The notes under the pieces are model-generated. The model saw only the letters and a list, made by a program, of their open reading frames with translations. It ran no database searches and was not told the DNA's origin. A stretch of DNA of 64,000 nucleotides from assembly GCA_947493455.1 (NCBI GenBank), contig CANLRB010000007.1, forward strand, positions 1-64,000. Reading direction: 5' to 3'. Every line of letters begins with the position of its first letter. The first letter of the stretch is position 1. The stretch is from an uncultured Pseudoalteromonas sp. (GTDB taxonomy: Bacteria; Pseudomonadota; Gammaproteobacteria; Enterobacterales; Alteromonadaceae). The translations under genes were made by a program, and so were the position numbers. Of the stretch, positions 26,108 to 35,495 are shown piece after piece.

Positions 26108-29065
26108 ATGCGACAACAAAAACAAGCGCTTTTAATATTTTTAATTCTCTTTACGATTTCAGGTTTCTCAGGCCTTATTTATGAGTCAATTTGGACTCAC
26201 TACCTCAAACTTTATCTCGGGCACTCATCGTTTGCCCAAGTATTAGTTTTAAGTATTTTCATGGGCGGTATGGCAATTGGTGCCTTTACCGCATCAAAAT
26301 ATGGTGATCGCAGTAAAAACCTGATTCTTTGGTACGGTATTATTGAAGGCATTGTGGGCCTTTTTGGCTTACTGTTTCACAATGTATTTTTATCCGTCCA
26401 GAGTGTCTCATTCGATGTGATTTTTCCACTAATCGAATCGCCAGCGCTTGTTAATTTAAGTAAGTGGACAATTGCGTCACTGCTCATTTTGCCGCAGTCT
26501 ATTTTACTTGGCGCAACCTTCCCATTACTCACAGCCGGGTTATTGCGACGTTTTCCAGATCAAAAAGGACGCCTTATTGCATCCTTTTATTTTGCAAATA
26601 GTTTAGGTGCTGCGGTCGGTATTTTAGCTAACGTATTTATTTTTATACCTAAGGTCGGTTTACCAGGCGCAGTACTTACGGCGGGCCTTATCAATATTGC
26701 GCTTGCTCTGGTTATTTACTTTTTGACTAAAAATGATAATTATCCAGCGCCCAAACCTGTTGCGCAAAATAACAAAGTACTAACAACATTTGAAAAATCG
26801 CTACTTGTAGTCGCAGCTCTAACTGGCCTTGCGTCCTTTATGTATGAAATTAGTTGGATCCGCATGCTCACCATGGTACTCGGCGGCTCTACTCATTCGT
26901 TCGAAATTATGCTCAGCGCCTTTATTTTAGGCCTCGCCATCGGTGGTTTTTTAATACGTCGTTATATCAATAAGCTTAAAAATCCGATGCTGACGCTCGG
27001 CTTAATTCAATTATTAATGGGCGCCTTTGCTATGGCGACGATCCCGTTATATAACCTCACCTTCGACTTTATGAGTAATATCATTAATGCTCTTGGGAAA
27101 ACTGACCAAGCATACTCCCTGTACACTGTATTTAGTTATGGGATTTCATTGTTTGTTATGTTACCAGCGACAATTTGCGCAGGGACCACTCTCCCGCTAG
27201 TTACTTACCTTCTATTAAAAAACAACAGTTCGGATTCAGCGATTGGTCGAGTATACGCATGGAATACGATTGGCAGTATTATAGGTGTCGCCCTCGCAGT
27301 TGTCCTTGTTATGCCATTAATGGGACTAAAGTGGGTAATTGCAGGAGGGGCGTTTGTTGATATCGGCCTTGGCTTAACATTGATTTACTTTGCATCTAAA
27401 AGCCTCAACCTTGCAAAACGACAATCATTTATTGTCATTGCCGCATGTAGCGTATTTATATTTTGCCTTTCCTCAGGGCTTAGTGTTGAAAAGATGGCTT
27501 CAGGGGTCTATCGAAGTGGTGCGGTTAGCAGTGCTGGGAATGTCTTATTCCACAAAGACGGAAAAGCTTCAACGGTCGCTATTAAAGAGTATGCAGGCAC
27601 CGTGGTTGTACTTAATAACGGCAAGCCAGATGCCGGCATTATAATTGACAACGATAAAGATAATACAAAATACACCGAAGACGAAAGCACCATGATTATG
27701 CTGGGTACTCTGCCTTTCGTTTACTCACCCAAAGCGCAAAATATTGCCAACATAGGTTTAGGCTCTGGTTTAACAACTCACACGATACTGCAACATGGCG
27801 AAGTAAAACAACTCGATACCATTGAAATTGAACAGGCTGTTGTCGATGCTGCAGTATACTTTAGACCGAATGTAGACAATATTTTCACTGATAAACGCAG
27901 TCATATCATCATTGACGATGCAAAGACCTATTTTTCGGCAAATGGAAAACAGTATGACGTGATTGTTTCTGAACCACCAAATCCTTGGGTAAGTGGTGTA
28001 TCTGGGCTTTTTACCACTGAGTTTTATAAAGAAATGAATCAGTATTTGACACCGGACGGCATTTTGGTGCAATGGCTACACTTGTATGAAATGACACCGG
28101 AACTTGTCGCCACAATCTACCGTGCATTGCAGCAAAACTACAGTAATATTCATTTTTATCAAACAGCCGGTGCGGATATTGCGCTTGTTGCGGCAAACCG
28201 CCCGTTGCTCCCTAATTACGACAGCTTATTCAACCAAGAGGCACTAAAAAAAGATTTAAACGAAATTTCAATTATGTCTGCTAATGATCTTAAGTTTCGT
28301 CTCATTTCAACTAAGCATAAATTAGATGCCATATTTAATTCACAACCTGGGGAAACAAATTCTGACTTTTTCCCGATACTCGATGTTGGTGCCGCAAAAG
28401 CACGCTTTATGAAATTAAATGCACGCAGCCTATATGAGTTAAGACACACACCGGCACTTGATTTCGCACTTAACAAAGAAAACACAAAAAGTTTCGCCGT
28501 CACTGCCGACACTAGCGTTAGACAAACTAATAGCCACAATTTCGGCCAAAAAGCGTTTAATGACTTTATATCTTTCGCTAACGAAACTAAAAAGCCGAGC
28601 GATTATAACCCGCCACATACCCAATTGGCAGTCAAACTATTTAAAGCGACAAATCAATGTGATAGCCAAGTTACTCAACTTGATAGCCAACTGCGCACGG
28701 TTGATTTTATCGAAGCAAGTTTAAGTTTGGTAAATCACTTATCAACACAGCAACGCGCAGATCTTTTTGAACTTTCACAACAATGCGAATCTCATTTTGA
28801 TCCTAAAGGTCAAACATGGTTACAAGTCAATTTAGCACTTGCGACTGGCGATATTAAAACAGTTGCAGCCCTCACTAGTGCGTATATCGACAGTAAACAC
28901 CGACTCCAGTCTAAATTTGATTATAAAATACTGACGTGGTATTTAGCATCGAAGGTTAAACTAAACGATACAACGCAAGTAAGTGAAACAATCCAAAAAA
29001 CCAGTCTTGAAATCGAAACCAAACAGGATGTTAGAGCACTAATTTATTTACTTTTTAACAGTTAA
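26108..29065 (+). CDS. Membrane protein fused to spermidine synthase-like domain
   Basis: A 985-residue fusion. Residues 1-210 and 225-460 are two halves of a transporter-like membrane region, each starting with a similar motif (FSGLIYESIWTHYLKLYLG and LASFMYEISWIRMLTMVLG), suggesting internal duplication. Residues about 490-740 are a polyamine-synthase methyltransferase fold: NIGLGSGLTTHTIL for binding the nucleotide cofactor, DTIEIE, and SEPPNPWVSGVSGLFTTEFY. A soluble C-terminal part of about 240 residues has no family I recognise. Similar fused proteins are widespread and their product is unproven; they may not make spermidine. It is a single gene ending at a stable hairpin. Confidence 0.85.
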   Translation: MRQQKQALLIFLILFTISGFSGLIYESIWTHYLKLYLGHSSFAQVLVLSIFMGGMAIGAFTASKYGDRSKNLILWYGIIEGIVGLFGLLFHNVFLSVQSVSFDVIFPLIESPALVNLSKWTIASLLILPQSILLGATFPLLTAGLLRRFPDQKGRLIASFYFANSLGAAVGILANVFIFIPKVGLPGAVLTAGLINIALALVIYFLTKNDNYPAPKPVAQNNKVLTTFEKSLLVVAALTGLASFMYEISWIRMLTMVLGGSTHSFEIMLSAFILGLAIGGFLIRRYINKLKNPMLTLGLIQLLMGAFAMATIPLYNLTFDFMSNIINALGKTDQAYSLYTVFSYGISLFVMLPATICAGTTLPLVTYLLLKNNSSDSAIGRVYAWNTIGSIIGVALAVVLVMPLMGLKWVIAGGAFVDIGLGLTLIYFASKSLNLAKRQSFIVIAACSVFIFCLSSGLSVEKMASGVYRSGAVSSAGNVLFHKDGKASTVAIKEYAGTVVVLNNGKPDAGIIIDNDKDNTKYTEDESTMIMLGTLPFVYSPKAQNIANIGLGSGLTTHTILQHGEVKQLDTIEIEQAVVDAAVYFRPNVDNIFTDKRSHIIIDDAKTYFSANGKQYDVIVSEPPNPWVSGVSGLFTTEFYKEMNQYLTPDGILVQWLHLYEMTPELVATIYRALQQNYSNIHFYQTAGADIALVAANRPLLPNYDSLFNQEALKKDLNEISIMSANDLKFRLISTKHKLDAIFNSQPGETNSDFFPILDVGAAKARFMKLNARSLYELRHTPALDFALNKENTKSFAVTADTSVRQTNSHNFGQKAFNDFISFANETKKPSDYNPPHTQLAVKLFKATNQCDSQVTQLDSQLRTVDFIEASLSLVNHLSTQQRADLFELSQQCESHFDPKGQTWLQVNLALATGDIKTVAALTSAYIDSKHRLQSKFDYKILTWYLASKVKLNDTTQVSETIQKTSLEIETKQDVRALIYLLFNS

Positions 29066-29080
29066 CTGGCTAATATCTGT

Positions 29081-29105
29081 GGCATCACTCACGATGAGTG
29101 ATGCC
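29081..29105 (+). terminator. Stable hairpin, likely terminator
   Basis: GGCATCACTCA (29081-29091), loop CGA, TGAGTGATGCC (29095-29105): a perfect 11-bp stem 15 bases after the stop. The following T tract is poor (ATCTTACC), so efficiency is uncertain. Confidence 0.6.
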
Positions 29106-29256
29106 ATCTTACCTTCCCGTTGCTTTGCCAAAACAACGATTAATTTCATTAATACTCAATTATTCCAAGACTAATGCCGTAAAAAAGACGATAATTGCAC
29201 CATATTCATCACCACATGCAAAGCAGCATGTATAACGCCCTCATTTCGGAACCACT

Positions 29257-31437
29257 ATGGAAATTAAAGTAGACTTTCTCGATAATTTAAGACTTGAAGC
29301 TAAATTCGACGATTTTTCAGTTATTGCGGATCAACCTATTCGTTATAAAGGTGATGGCTCTGCACCGAGTCCATTCGACTACTTTTTAGCGTCTTCAGCA
29401 TTATGCGCAGCCTATTTCGTCAAGGTATACTGCAATGCACGCGATATCTCGACCGATGGAATTCGCCTATCGCAAAACAATATTGTTGACCCGGAAAATC
29501 GCTATAACCAAATTTTTCAAATTCAAGTTGAGCTACCAGAATCGCTTTCAGACAAAGATAAACAAGGCATACTTCGTTCAATCGACCGCTGCACCGTAAA
29601 AAAAGTGGTGCAAACCGAGCCTGAATTCAAAATTGAACATGTCACCAACCTTGATGCAGACACGCAAGCGATGCTGATGGTAAAACCTGAAGAACAAGCA
29701 AATACCTTTATTTTGGGTAAAGACCTCCCGCTTGAGCAAACAATTTCAAATATGACTGAAATTCTTGCCGAACTCGGTATGAAAATAGAGATTTCGTCGT
29801 GGCGTAATATTGTGCCAAATGTTTGGTCATTGCATATTCGCGATGCGGCATCACCGATGTGCTTTACCAACGGTAAAGGTGCAACGAAGGAAAGTGCATT
29901 GTGCTCGGCCCTTGGCGAATTTATTGAACGTTTGAACTGTAACTTCTTTTACAACGACCAATACTTGGGTAGCGACATCGCAAACGCAGAGTTTGTTCAT
30001 TATCCAAATGAAAAATGGTTTAAATTAAATGAGCAAGATACACTGCCTGACGGTCTGCTCGATGACTATACGCGCTCGATATACAACCCTGATGATGAAC
30101 TAAAGGGTTCTCATCTAATTGACACTAACTCGGGTAACAAAGCACGCGGCATTTGTGCTATACCGTATCAACGTCTGTCTGACGGCGAAACCGTATATAT
30201 TCCATCTAACTTAATTGAAAACTTATTCTTAAGTAACGGAATGAGTGCAGGTAATAATTTTGCTGAAGCGAAAGTACAGTGCTTATCTGAGATTTTCGAG
30301 CGTGCAGTCAAACGACAAATTATTGAGCAAGAAATCGTACTCCCTGATGTTCCTAAATCGGTCTTAGCAAAATACCCTAGTATTGTTGCAGGCATCGAAG
30401 GGCTTGAACAACAAGGGTTTCCTGTTGTTGTGAAAGACGCCTCTCTTGGCGGTCAATTTCCGGTGATGTGTGTCACCTTGATGAACCCCAAAACAGGTGG
30501 TGTATTTGCATCATTCGGGGCGCACCCTAGCTTTGAGGTCGCACTTGAGCGCAGCTTGACCGAGTTATTACAAGGTCGCAGCTTCGAAGGCTTAAATGAT
30601 GTACCTAAACCAACATTTAATAGTCTTGCTGTGTCGGAACCTGAAAACTTTGTTGAACATTTCATTGACTCGACAGGGACCATTTCGTGGCGCTTCTTTA
30701 GTGAAGATAATGATTACGAATTCTGTGAATGGGATTTTTCTGGCTCTAATGAACAAGAGTGCGATGCTTTATTCGCAATTTTAAAAGCACTTGGTAAAGA
30801 CGCTTATATTGCTGAGTTTTCAGATTTGGGCACTGCGTGTCGCATCCTTGTACCTGATTACTCTGAAGTCTACCCGGTCGAAGACTTGATTTGGGACAAC
30901 ACCAATAAGGCACTTAATTACCGTGAAGATATCCTAAATCTACATAGATTGAGTGACGAACAGTTAGCTGATTTAGTCGAGCGACTAGAAGTAAGCCAGT
31001 TAGACAATTACACTGATATAATCACCCTAATTGGCGTTGAGTTTGACGAGAATACAGTATGGGGTCAATTAACGATTCTTGAGCTTAAAATTCTTATCTA
31101 TTTAGCGTTAGGCGATTTAGAAACGGCAATTGAATTAGTCGAGACCTTTTTACAATACAATGACAATACCGTCGCTCGCGGCCTGTTTTATCAAGCTATG
31201 CATACAGTATTAGAAATCGCACTCAATGATGACCTTGAATATGAGCATTATGAGAAAAATCTAACGCGTATGTTTGGTCAAGAGGTCATCGACAACGTTG
31301 TCGGTTCAATCAACGGCACAGTGCGTTTTTACGGCTTAACCGAAACGAATATGCAACTTGACGGGTTAGACAAGCATTTACGTTTAATCGAAAGCTATAA
31401 GAAGTTGCACTCAGCACGAGCCGCAAAAAACGTTTAG
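29257..31437 (+). CDS. ycaO: OsmC-YcaO fusion protein
   Basis: A 726-residue protein. Residues 1-130 form an OsmC-like domain (GSAPSPFDYFLASSALCAAYFVKVYC, where the peroxidatic Cys of OsmC enzymes would lie) and about 165-560 a YcaO domain. Two ExxE nucleotide-binding pairs of YcaO are visible: GEFIERLNC and SEIFERAVKR. The last 170 residues are helical, TPR-like. E. coli YcaO (586 residues) supports RimO in methylthiolation of ribosomal protein S12 and uses ATP to activate amide backbones. No precursor peptide gene or modifying partner lies nearby, so a housekeeping role like E. coli YcaO is more likely than a RiPP. It ends at a clear terminator. Confidence 0.88.
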   Translation: MEIKVDFLDNLRLEAKFDDFSVIADQPIRYKGDGSAPSPFDYFLASSALCAAYFVKVYCNARDISTDGIRLSQNNIVDPENRYNQIFQIQVELPESLSDKDKQGILRSIDRCTVKKVVQTEPEFKIEHVTNLDADTQAMLMVKPEEQANTFILGKDLPLEQTISNMTEILAELGMKIEISSWRNIVPNVWSLHIRDAASPMCFTNGKGATKESALCSALGEFIERLNCNFFYNDQYLGSDIANAEFVHYPNEKWFKLNEQDTLPDGLLDDYTRSIYNPDDELKGSHLIDTNSGNKARGICAIPYQRLSDGETVYIPSNLIENLFLSNGMSAGNNFAEAKVQCLSEIFERAVKRQIIEQEIVLPDVPKSVLAKYPSIVAGIEGLEQQGFPVVVKDASLGGQFPVMCVTLMNPKTGGVFASFGAHPSFEVALERSLTELLQGRSFEGLNDVPKPTFNSLAVSEPENFVEHFIDSTGTISWRFFSEDNDYEFCEWDFSGSNEQECDALFAILKALGKDAYIAEFSDLGTACRILVPDYSEVYPVEDLIWDNTNKALNYREDILNLHRLSDEQLADLVERLEVSQLDNYTDIITLIGVEFDENTVWGQLTILELKILIYLALGDLETAIELVETFLQYNDNTVARGLFYQAMHTVLEIALNDDLEYEHYEKNLTRMFGQEVIDNVVGSINGTVRFYGLTETNMQLDGLDKHLRLIESYKKLHSARAAKNV

Positions 31438-31463
31438 AACATTGAAAAGATACCCAATAACAG

Positions 31464-31487
31464 AGCTGGCTTATGCCAGCTTTTTTT
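31464..31487 (+). terminator. Intrinsic terminator
   Basis: AGCTGGC (31464-31470), loop TTAT, GCCAGCT (31475-31481), then a run of T residues. It ends the OsmC-YcaO transcript. Confidence 0.9.
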
Positions 31488-31577
31488 GTAAACAAGAAAC
31501 ATACATTTAAAATACTTATTGAATACATAAGAAAAACATATAACAATACACACTATTGTTTATTGTTGTACCTCTCT

Positions 31578-32411
31578 ATGAAAAAGATTTTATTAACCGA
31601 GTGTTCGGACGAACCGGGGCTCATCGCTAAAATTACAAGTTTATGTTTTGAGCATAAGCTTAATATTGTCCGAAACGATGAATTTGTAGATAACCAAGCG
31701 GGGCGCTTTTTTATGCGTACCGAACTAGAAGGTGACTTTTCAAAAATAGATCTCATCACGCAATTAAAGGCTGTGCTTCCATTGGGATCAACATTGTCTC
31801 TAAGTCATGGTGATAAGGCGAAAGTCATACTGCTTGCAACTAAAGAAGCCCATTGCCTAGGCGGTGTACTATTAAAGAGCTTCGAAAATGCACTCAATAT
31901 CGAAATACAAGCGGTGATAGCGAATTACAATGATCTCGAGCCACTCGTTAATGGGTTTAATATTCCATTTCATACCGTGTCACATGAAGGTATTACACGC
32001 CAACAACACGACCAAAAAATCGTAGAAGTCATTAATTTGTATCAACCAGATATCGTTGCATTAGCAAAATACATGCGCATTCTAACGCCAGAATTCGTCG
32101 CTCAATTTAGTGGTCGCTTAATCAATATACACCATTCATTTTTACCTGCGTTTATTGGCGCAAAACCCTATCATCAAGCGTATCAACGCGGTGTTAAAAT
32201 AATTGGCGCAACCGCACATTATGTGACCAATGAATTAGATGAAGGGCCGATCATAGAACAAGACATTACCCATGTAAGCCATGTCGAAGATGCCGTTGGA
32301 CTTGCTAATTTAGGGCGAGACATTGAAAAAACGGTATTTTGTCGAGCAATACAATGGGCCGCAGAACAACGAATTTTTATCAATGGCAATAAAACGGTCG
32401 TATTTAAATAA
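31578..32411 (+). CDS. purU: Formyltetrahydrofolate deformylase
   Basis: A 277-residue enzyme (E. coli PurU has 280) that hydrolyses 10-formyl-tetrahydrofolate to formate and tetrahydrofolate. Residues 1-80 are an ACT domain (TECSDEPGLIAKITSLCFEHKLNIV). The catalytic domain has the formyltransferase signature NIHHSFLPAFIGAKPYHQAYQRGVK with the active-site Asn and His, and GATAHYVTNELDEGPIIEQD with the Asp. ATG 31578 is chosen because the frame's 35-codon upstream extension is not family-like and overlaps the preceding terminator region. The ribosome site is weak. In other bacteria the ACT domain responds to methionine and glycine, fitting the one-carbon theme elsewhere in the window. Confidence 0.93.
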   Translation: MKKILLTECSDEPGLIAKITSLCFEHKLNIVRNDEFVDNQAGRFFMRTELEGDFSKIDLITQLKAVLPLGSTLSLSHGDKAKVILLATKEAHCLGGVLLKSFENALNIEIQAVIANYNDLEPLVNGFNIPFHTVSHEGITRQQHDQKIVEVINLYQPDIVALAKYMRILTPEFVAQFSGRLINIHHSFLPAFIGAKPYHQAYQRGVKIIGATAHYVTNELDEGPIIEQDITHVSHVEDAVGLANLGRDIEKTVFCRAIQWAAEQRIFINGNKTVVFK

Positions 32412-32443
32412 TACGACCATGCTACTACCTTAGGCTGCGTCGT

Positions 32444-33094
32444 TTATTTCTGTTCCACAGGCTCAAGTTGTAGTTTTGCTGCAATTAACACAGCTTGTGT
32501 TCGATTATAAACGCCGAGTTTGCGGAAAATAGCGGTGATGTGGGCTTTCACTGTCGCTTCGGATATATTGAGTTCATATGCGATTTGTTTATTTAGCAAT
32601 CCTTCATGCAAATAGCTAAGTACTTTGTACTGCTGCGGCGTTAACGAGGCCACTTGCGCAGCTAATTCACTGTCTTCTTGTGCCGTTTGCTCGACTTTGT
32701 CAGCCATACTCTCTGGCAACCATGTTTCTCCTTGTAATATCTCTTCAATTGCTTGTGCAATTTGCGCTGATGAAGATGACTTTGGAATAAAACCAAGCGC
32801 ACCATAGGACATTACTTTTGAGACAACTTGCAAATCTTCGGTTCCAGATACAACCGCCACAGGTAGATCGGGATAATCTTCTCGAATACGAATTAAACCA
32901 TATAAATCACCACTGCCAGGCATATGTAAATCTAGCAGCAATAAATCCAGTTCAGGTTGTTCCGACAAGACCGTTAAAGTACTTTCAAAGTCAGCAGATT
33001 CAAACACCTCTAAATCAGAAAAACTCCCGACTAATGCGCCTTTAAGCGCCTCTCTAAAAAGTGGGTGGTCATCTGCAATTAAAAACTTTTCCAT
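32444..33094 (-). CDS. crbR: CrbR-type LuxR-family response regulator
   Basis: A 216-residue regulator: a receiver domain (1-120) with DDH at 8-10, phosphoryl acceptor Asp55 in LLLDLHMPG and the conserved Lys in GFIPKSS, then a LuxR-type helix-turn-helix (about 148-208, LTPQQYKVLSYLHEGLLNKQIAYELNISEATVKAHI). It lies just downstream of acs on the same strand and is the expected partner of the CrbS kinase encoded upstream. CrbR activates acs in Vibrio and Pseudomonas. LuxR-type proteins bind short dyads, and the GAC-NTTA-GTC sites before acs, porin, symporter and crbS are candidates. A 120-base gap separates it from acs. Confidence 0.88.
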   Translation of the reverse strand: MEKFLIADDHPLFREALKGALVGSFSDLEVFESADFESTLTVLSEQPELDLLLLDLHMPGSGDLYGLIRIREDYPDLPVAVVSGTEDLQVVSKVMSYGALGFIPKSSSSAQIAQAIEEILQGETWLPESMADKVEQTAQEDSELAAQVASLTPQQYKVLSYLHEGLLNKQIAYELNISEATVKAHITAIFRKLGVYNRTQAVLIAAKLQLEPVEQK

Positions 33095-33156
33095 GGCATC
33101 TCCAAGAGTCTTATGCTCTTTTCATTCGTTTATAGTCTATAGTAATTGCCGATTTT

Positions 33157-33187
33157 AAAAAAGGCCACTACCTTACGATAATAGCCT
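33157..33187 (-). terminator. Possible weak terminator after acs
   Basis: On the minus strand AGGC (from 33187) can pair with GCCT-complementary GGCC (33163-33166), followed by TTTTTT. The stem is short and imperfect, so partial read-through into crbR is likely. Confidence 0.3.
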
Positions 33188-33214
33188 GATTTAAGATTTG
33201 ATGTTCGCGAGCAA

Positions 33215-35155
33215 CTATCGATTAAGTCGATTTTCGATAAGTTCTTCAACAACACTCGGATCTGCTAAAGTCGATGTATCACCAAGTGCCTGGTATTCAT
33301 TCGCCGCAATCTTTCTTAGAATTCGGCGCATTATCTTACCTGAGCGCGTCTTAGGTAAGCCAGGTGACCATTGGATCATATCCGGTGTTGCGATTGGGCT
33401 GAGCTCTTTACGCACCCAATTACGGACTTCTTTAGTTAAATCATCACTAACTGCAACACCGTCATTTGGCGTGATATACACATAAATACCCTGCCCTTTT
33501 ATGTCGTGCGGATAGCCAACCACAGCCGCTTCCGCAACCGCTTCATGAGCAACTAATGCACTTTCAATCTCAGCTGTACCTAAGCGGTGACCTGAAACGT
33601 TAAGTACGTCATCAACACGACCTGTGATCCAGTAGTAACCATCTTCATCACGACGACAACCATCACCAGTAAAATACACACCTGGATATGCCGAGAAGTA
33701 GGTTTGTTCAAAGCGATCGTGATCGCCATAAACTGTGCGCGCCTGCGATGGCCAACTATCTAAAATGACCAAATTACCATCGGTCGCTCCTGGTAACGCA
33801 TTACCTTCAGCATCAAACAACGCCGGTAGTACACCAAAGAATGGACGCGTTGCAGAACCCGGTTTTAAATCAGTTGCTCCCGGTAATGGCGTGATCATCA
33901 TGCCACCTGTTTCCGTTTGCCACCAAGTATCAACAATTGGACACTGGCTATTACCGATGTTTTCGTAATACCAAGCCCATGCTTCAGGGTTGATTGGTTC
34001 ACCAACAGAACCTAGAATTCGCAGTGAATCACGTTTTGAGCTCGCCGTTGGCTCATCACCTTTTGCCATTAGTGCGCGTATTGCAGTTGGCGCTGTGTAT
34101 AAAATACTGACTTGATGTTTATCAACAACTTCGCCAATACGACCTGAAGTTGGGTAAGTTGGTACCCCTTCGAAAATAACTTGTGTACAGCCATTCGCAA
34201 GCGGGCCATAAGCGATATAACTGTGGCCAGTGATCCAGCCCACATCAGCGCTACACCAGTATACATCGTCTTCTTTGAGGTCAAATACATACTGATGCGT
34301 TAACGCAGTATAAACTAAGTAGCCAGCACTTGAGTGAACAACCCCTTTCGGTTGACCTGTTGAACCTGACGTATATAAGATGAAAAGAGGGTCTTCCGCA
34401 TCCATCACTTCCGGCTCACATGTAGTCGGTAAATCTGCAACTAAGTCATGCCACCATACATCAACCTCATTCCAAGCAATGTCACCACCGGTTAGCTGAT
34501 GAACGACAACATGCTCAACAGAGGTCACTGAATCTTGGGCTAGAGCTTCATCAACATTTGATTTTAGAGGCACGGCATTTCCACCGCGTCGACCTTGGTC
34601 CGAGGTGATCACAACTTTAGCGCCAGAATCATTAATACGATCGGCAATTGCCGATGGTGAAAAACCACCAAATACGACGGAATGAACCGCCCCAATACGA
34701 GCGCATGCTTGCATCGCATAGACTGCTTGCGGCGTCATAGGCATATAAATAGCTACGCGGTCACCTTTTTTAACGCCGAGTTTACGTAAACCATTAGCAA
34801 GCTTACACACTTCATCATGAAGTTGTTGATAGGTAATATTTTCACTGTGTTCTGGGTTATCACCTTCCCAGATTAACGCAACTTTGTCAGCTTTATCTTT
34901 TAAATGACGGTCGATACAATTATACGATACATTGAGTTGGCCATCTTCGTACCAACGTATGTCCACATGCCCTTTATCAAACGAGGTATTTTTAACCTTA
35001 GTATATGGTTTGATCCAATCAAGACGCTTACCTTGCTCTTCCCAAAATGCCTCTGGGTTGTCAATTGACCACTGATACATTTCTTGATATTTCGCATCAT
35101 CAACAAGTGCTGCCTGTTTTACGGCTGCAGGCACTTTATAAATACTTTGTGACAT
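33215..35155 (-). CDS. acs: Acetyl-CoA synthetase
   Basis: A 646-residue AMP-forming synthetase (E. coli Acs has 652). The ATP/AMP signature [14 protein letters not shown] lies near 265, [13 protein letters not shown] in the middle, [31 protein letters not shown] at the hinge, and [17 protein letters not shown] at the end with the acetylation-regulated Lys607 (Lys609 in E. coli). It activates acetate to acetyl-CoA for growth on low acetate. A candidate CrbR dyad lies 77 bases upstream of its ATG, and the gene diverges from a DcaP-like porin. crbR follows on the same strand. Confidence 0.97.
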   Translation of the reverse strand: MSQSIYKVPAAVKQAALVDDAKYQEMYQWSIDNPEAFWEEQGKRLDWIKPYTKVKNTSFDKGHVDIRWYEDGQLNVSYNCIDRHLKDKADKVALIWEGDNPEHSENITYQQLHDEVCKLANGLRKLGVKKGDRVAIYMPMTPQAVYAMQACARIGAVHSVVFGGFSPSAIADRINDSGAKVVITSDQGRRGGNAVPLKSNVDEALAQDSVTSVEHVVVHQLTGGDIAWNEVDVWWHDLVADLPTTCEPEVMDAEDPLFILYTSGSTGQPKGVVHSSAGYLVYTALTHQYVFDLKEDDVYWCSADVGWITGHSYIAYGPLANGCTQVIFEGVPTYPTSGRIGEVVDKHQVSILYTAPTAIRALMAKGDEPTASSKRDSLRILGSVGEPINPEAWAWYYENIGNSQCPIVDTWWQTETGGMMITPLPGATDLKPGSATRPFFGVLPALFDAEGNALPGATDGNLVILDSWPSQARTVYGDHDRFEQTYFSAYPGVYFTGDGCRRDEDGYYWITGRVDDVLNVSGHRLGTAEIESALVAHEAVAEAAVVGYPHDIKGQGIYVYITPNDGVAVSDDLTKEVRNWVRKELSPIATPDMIQWSPGLPKTRSGKIMRRILRKIAANEYQALGDTSTLADPSVVEELIENRLNR

Positions 35156-35231
35156 GTGTGTCCCCTTTAAATTTTCGATAGCTTATCGGCAGATACTGCA
35201 AGAATTACTCAGCTTATAGATAGAAAGTATT

Positions 35232-35243
35232 AGACCTTAGTAT
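35232..35243. promoter_or_regulatory. Candidate CrbR operator, acs promoter
   Basis: AGACCTTAGTAT: shares AGACCTTAGT with the site at 35409, but the right arm is degenerate (GTAT instead of GTCG/GTCT). It lies 77 bases upstream of the acs start codon, similar in distance to the sites before the porin and symporter genes. Confidence 0.5.
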
Positions 35244-35408
35244 AGATGCCCCGTATTTTTACTGCAGATCAAACTATTAACAAATAATTTTTTGTAAGCA
35301 GGTATAACTTTTAATATTTAAAGCGAACTATCCGAGTGCGACAAAAGCAAACCAAAACGCACATTTAAGCAACTAAGCCATTGAATAATAATAATTAAAA
35401 CAAAATTC

Positions 35409-35420
35409 AGACCTTAGTCG
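35409..35420. promoter_or_regulatory. Candidate CrbR operator, porin promoter
   Basis: AGACCTTAGTCG, with GAC/GTC arms around CTTA. It lies 76 bases upstream of the porin ATG at 35496. The 13-mer starting at 35410 is identical to the one at 22214 before the symporter operon. Confidence 0.55.
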
Positions 35421-35495
35421 TATAGACCAATAGGTAATTGAGCAAAAACTATGCATGCTCAAAAGTGGAGAGGTAAACTTAATCGGGATAACATT

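Larger units (their letters stand above)
35156..35495. other. Divergent regulatory region between acs and porin
   Basis: 340 bases, AT-rich, without a convincing ORF. The frame of the porin opens at an ATG at 35451, but the encoded MHAQKWRG leader is not a signal peptide. The region holds two candidate CrbR dyads, one near each gene. Promoter elements are not assigned with confidence. Confidence 0.6.

Noticed and set aside
29257-31437. RiPP biosynthetic cluster around the YcaO gene
   Set aside because: No small precursor, protease, dehydrogenase or exporter gene is adjacent; neighbours are an unrelated fusion protein and purU.
31473-31577. N-terminal extension of PurU
   Set aside because: Sequence is not conserved in the family, runs close behind the preceding terminator, and the ATG at 31578 gives the usual length.
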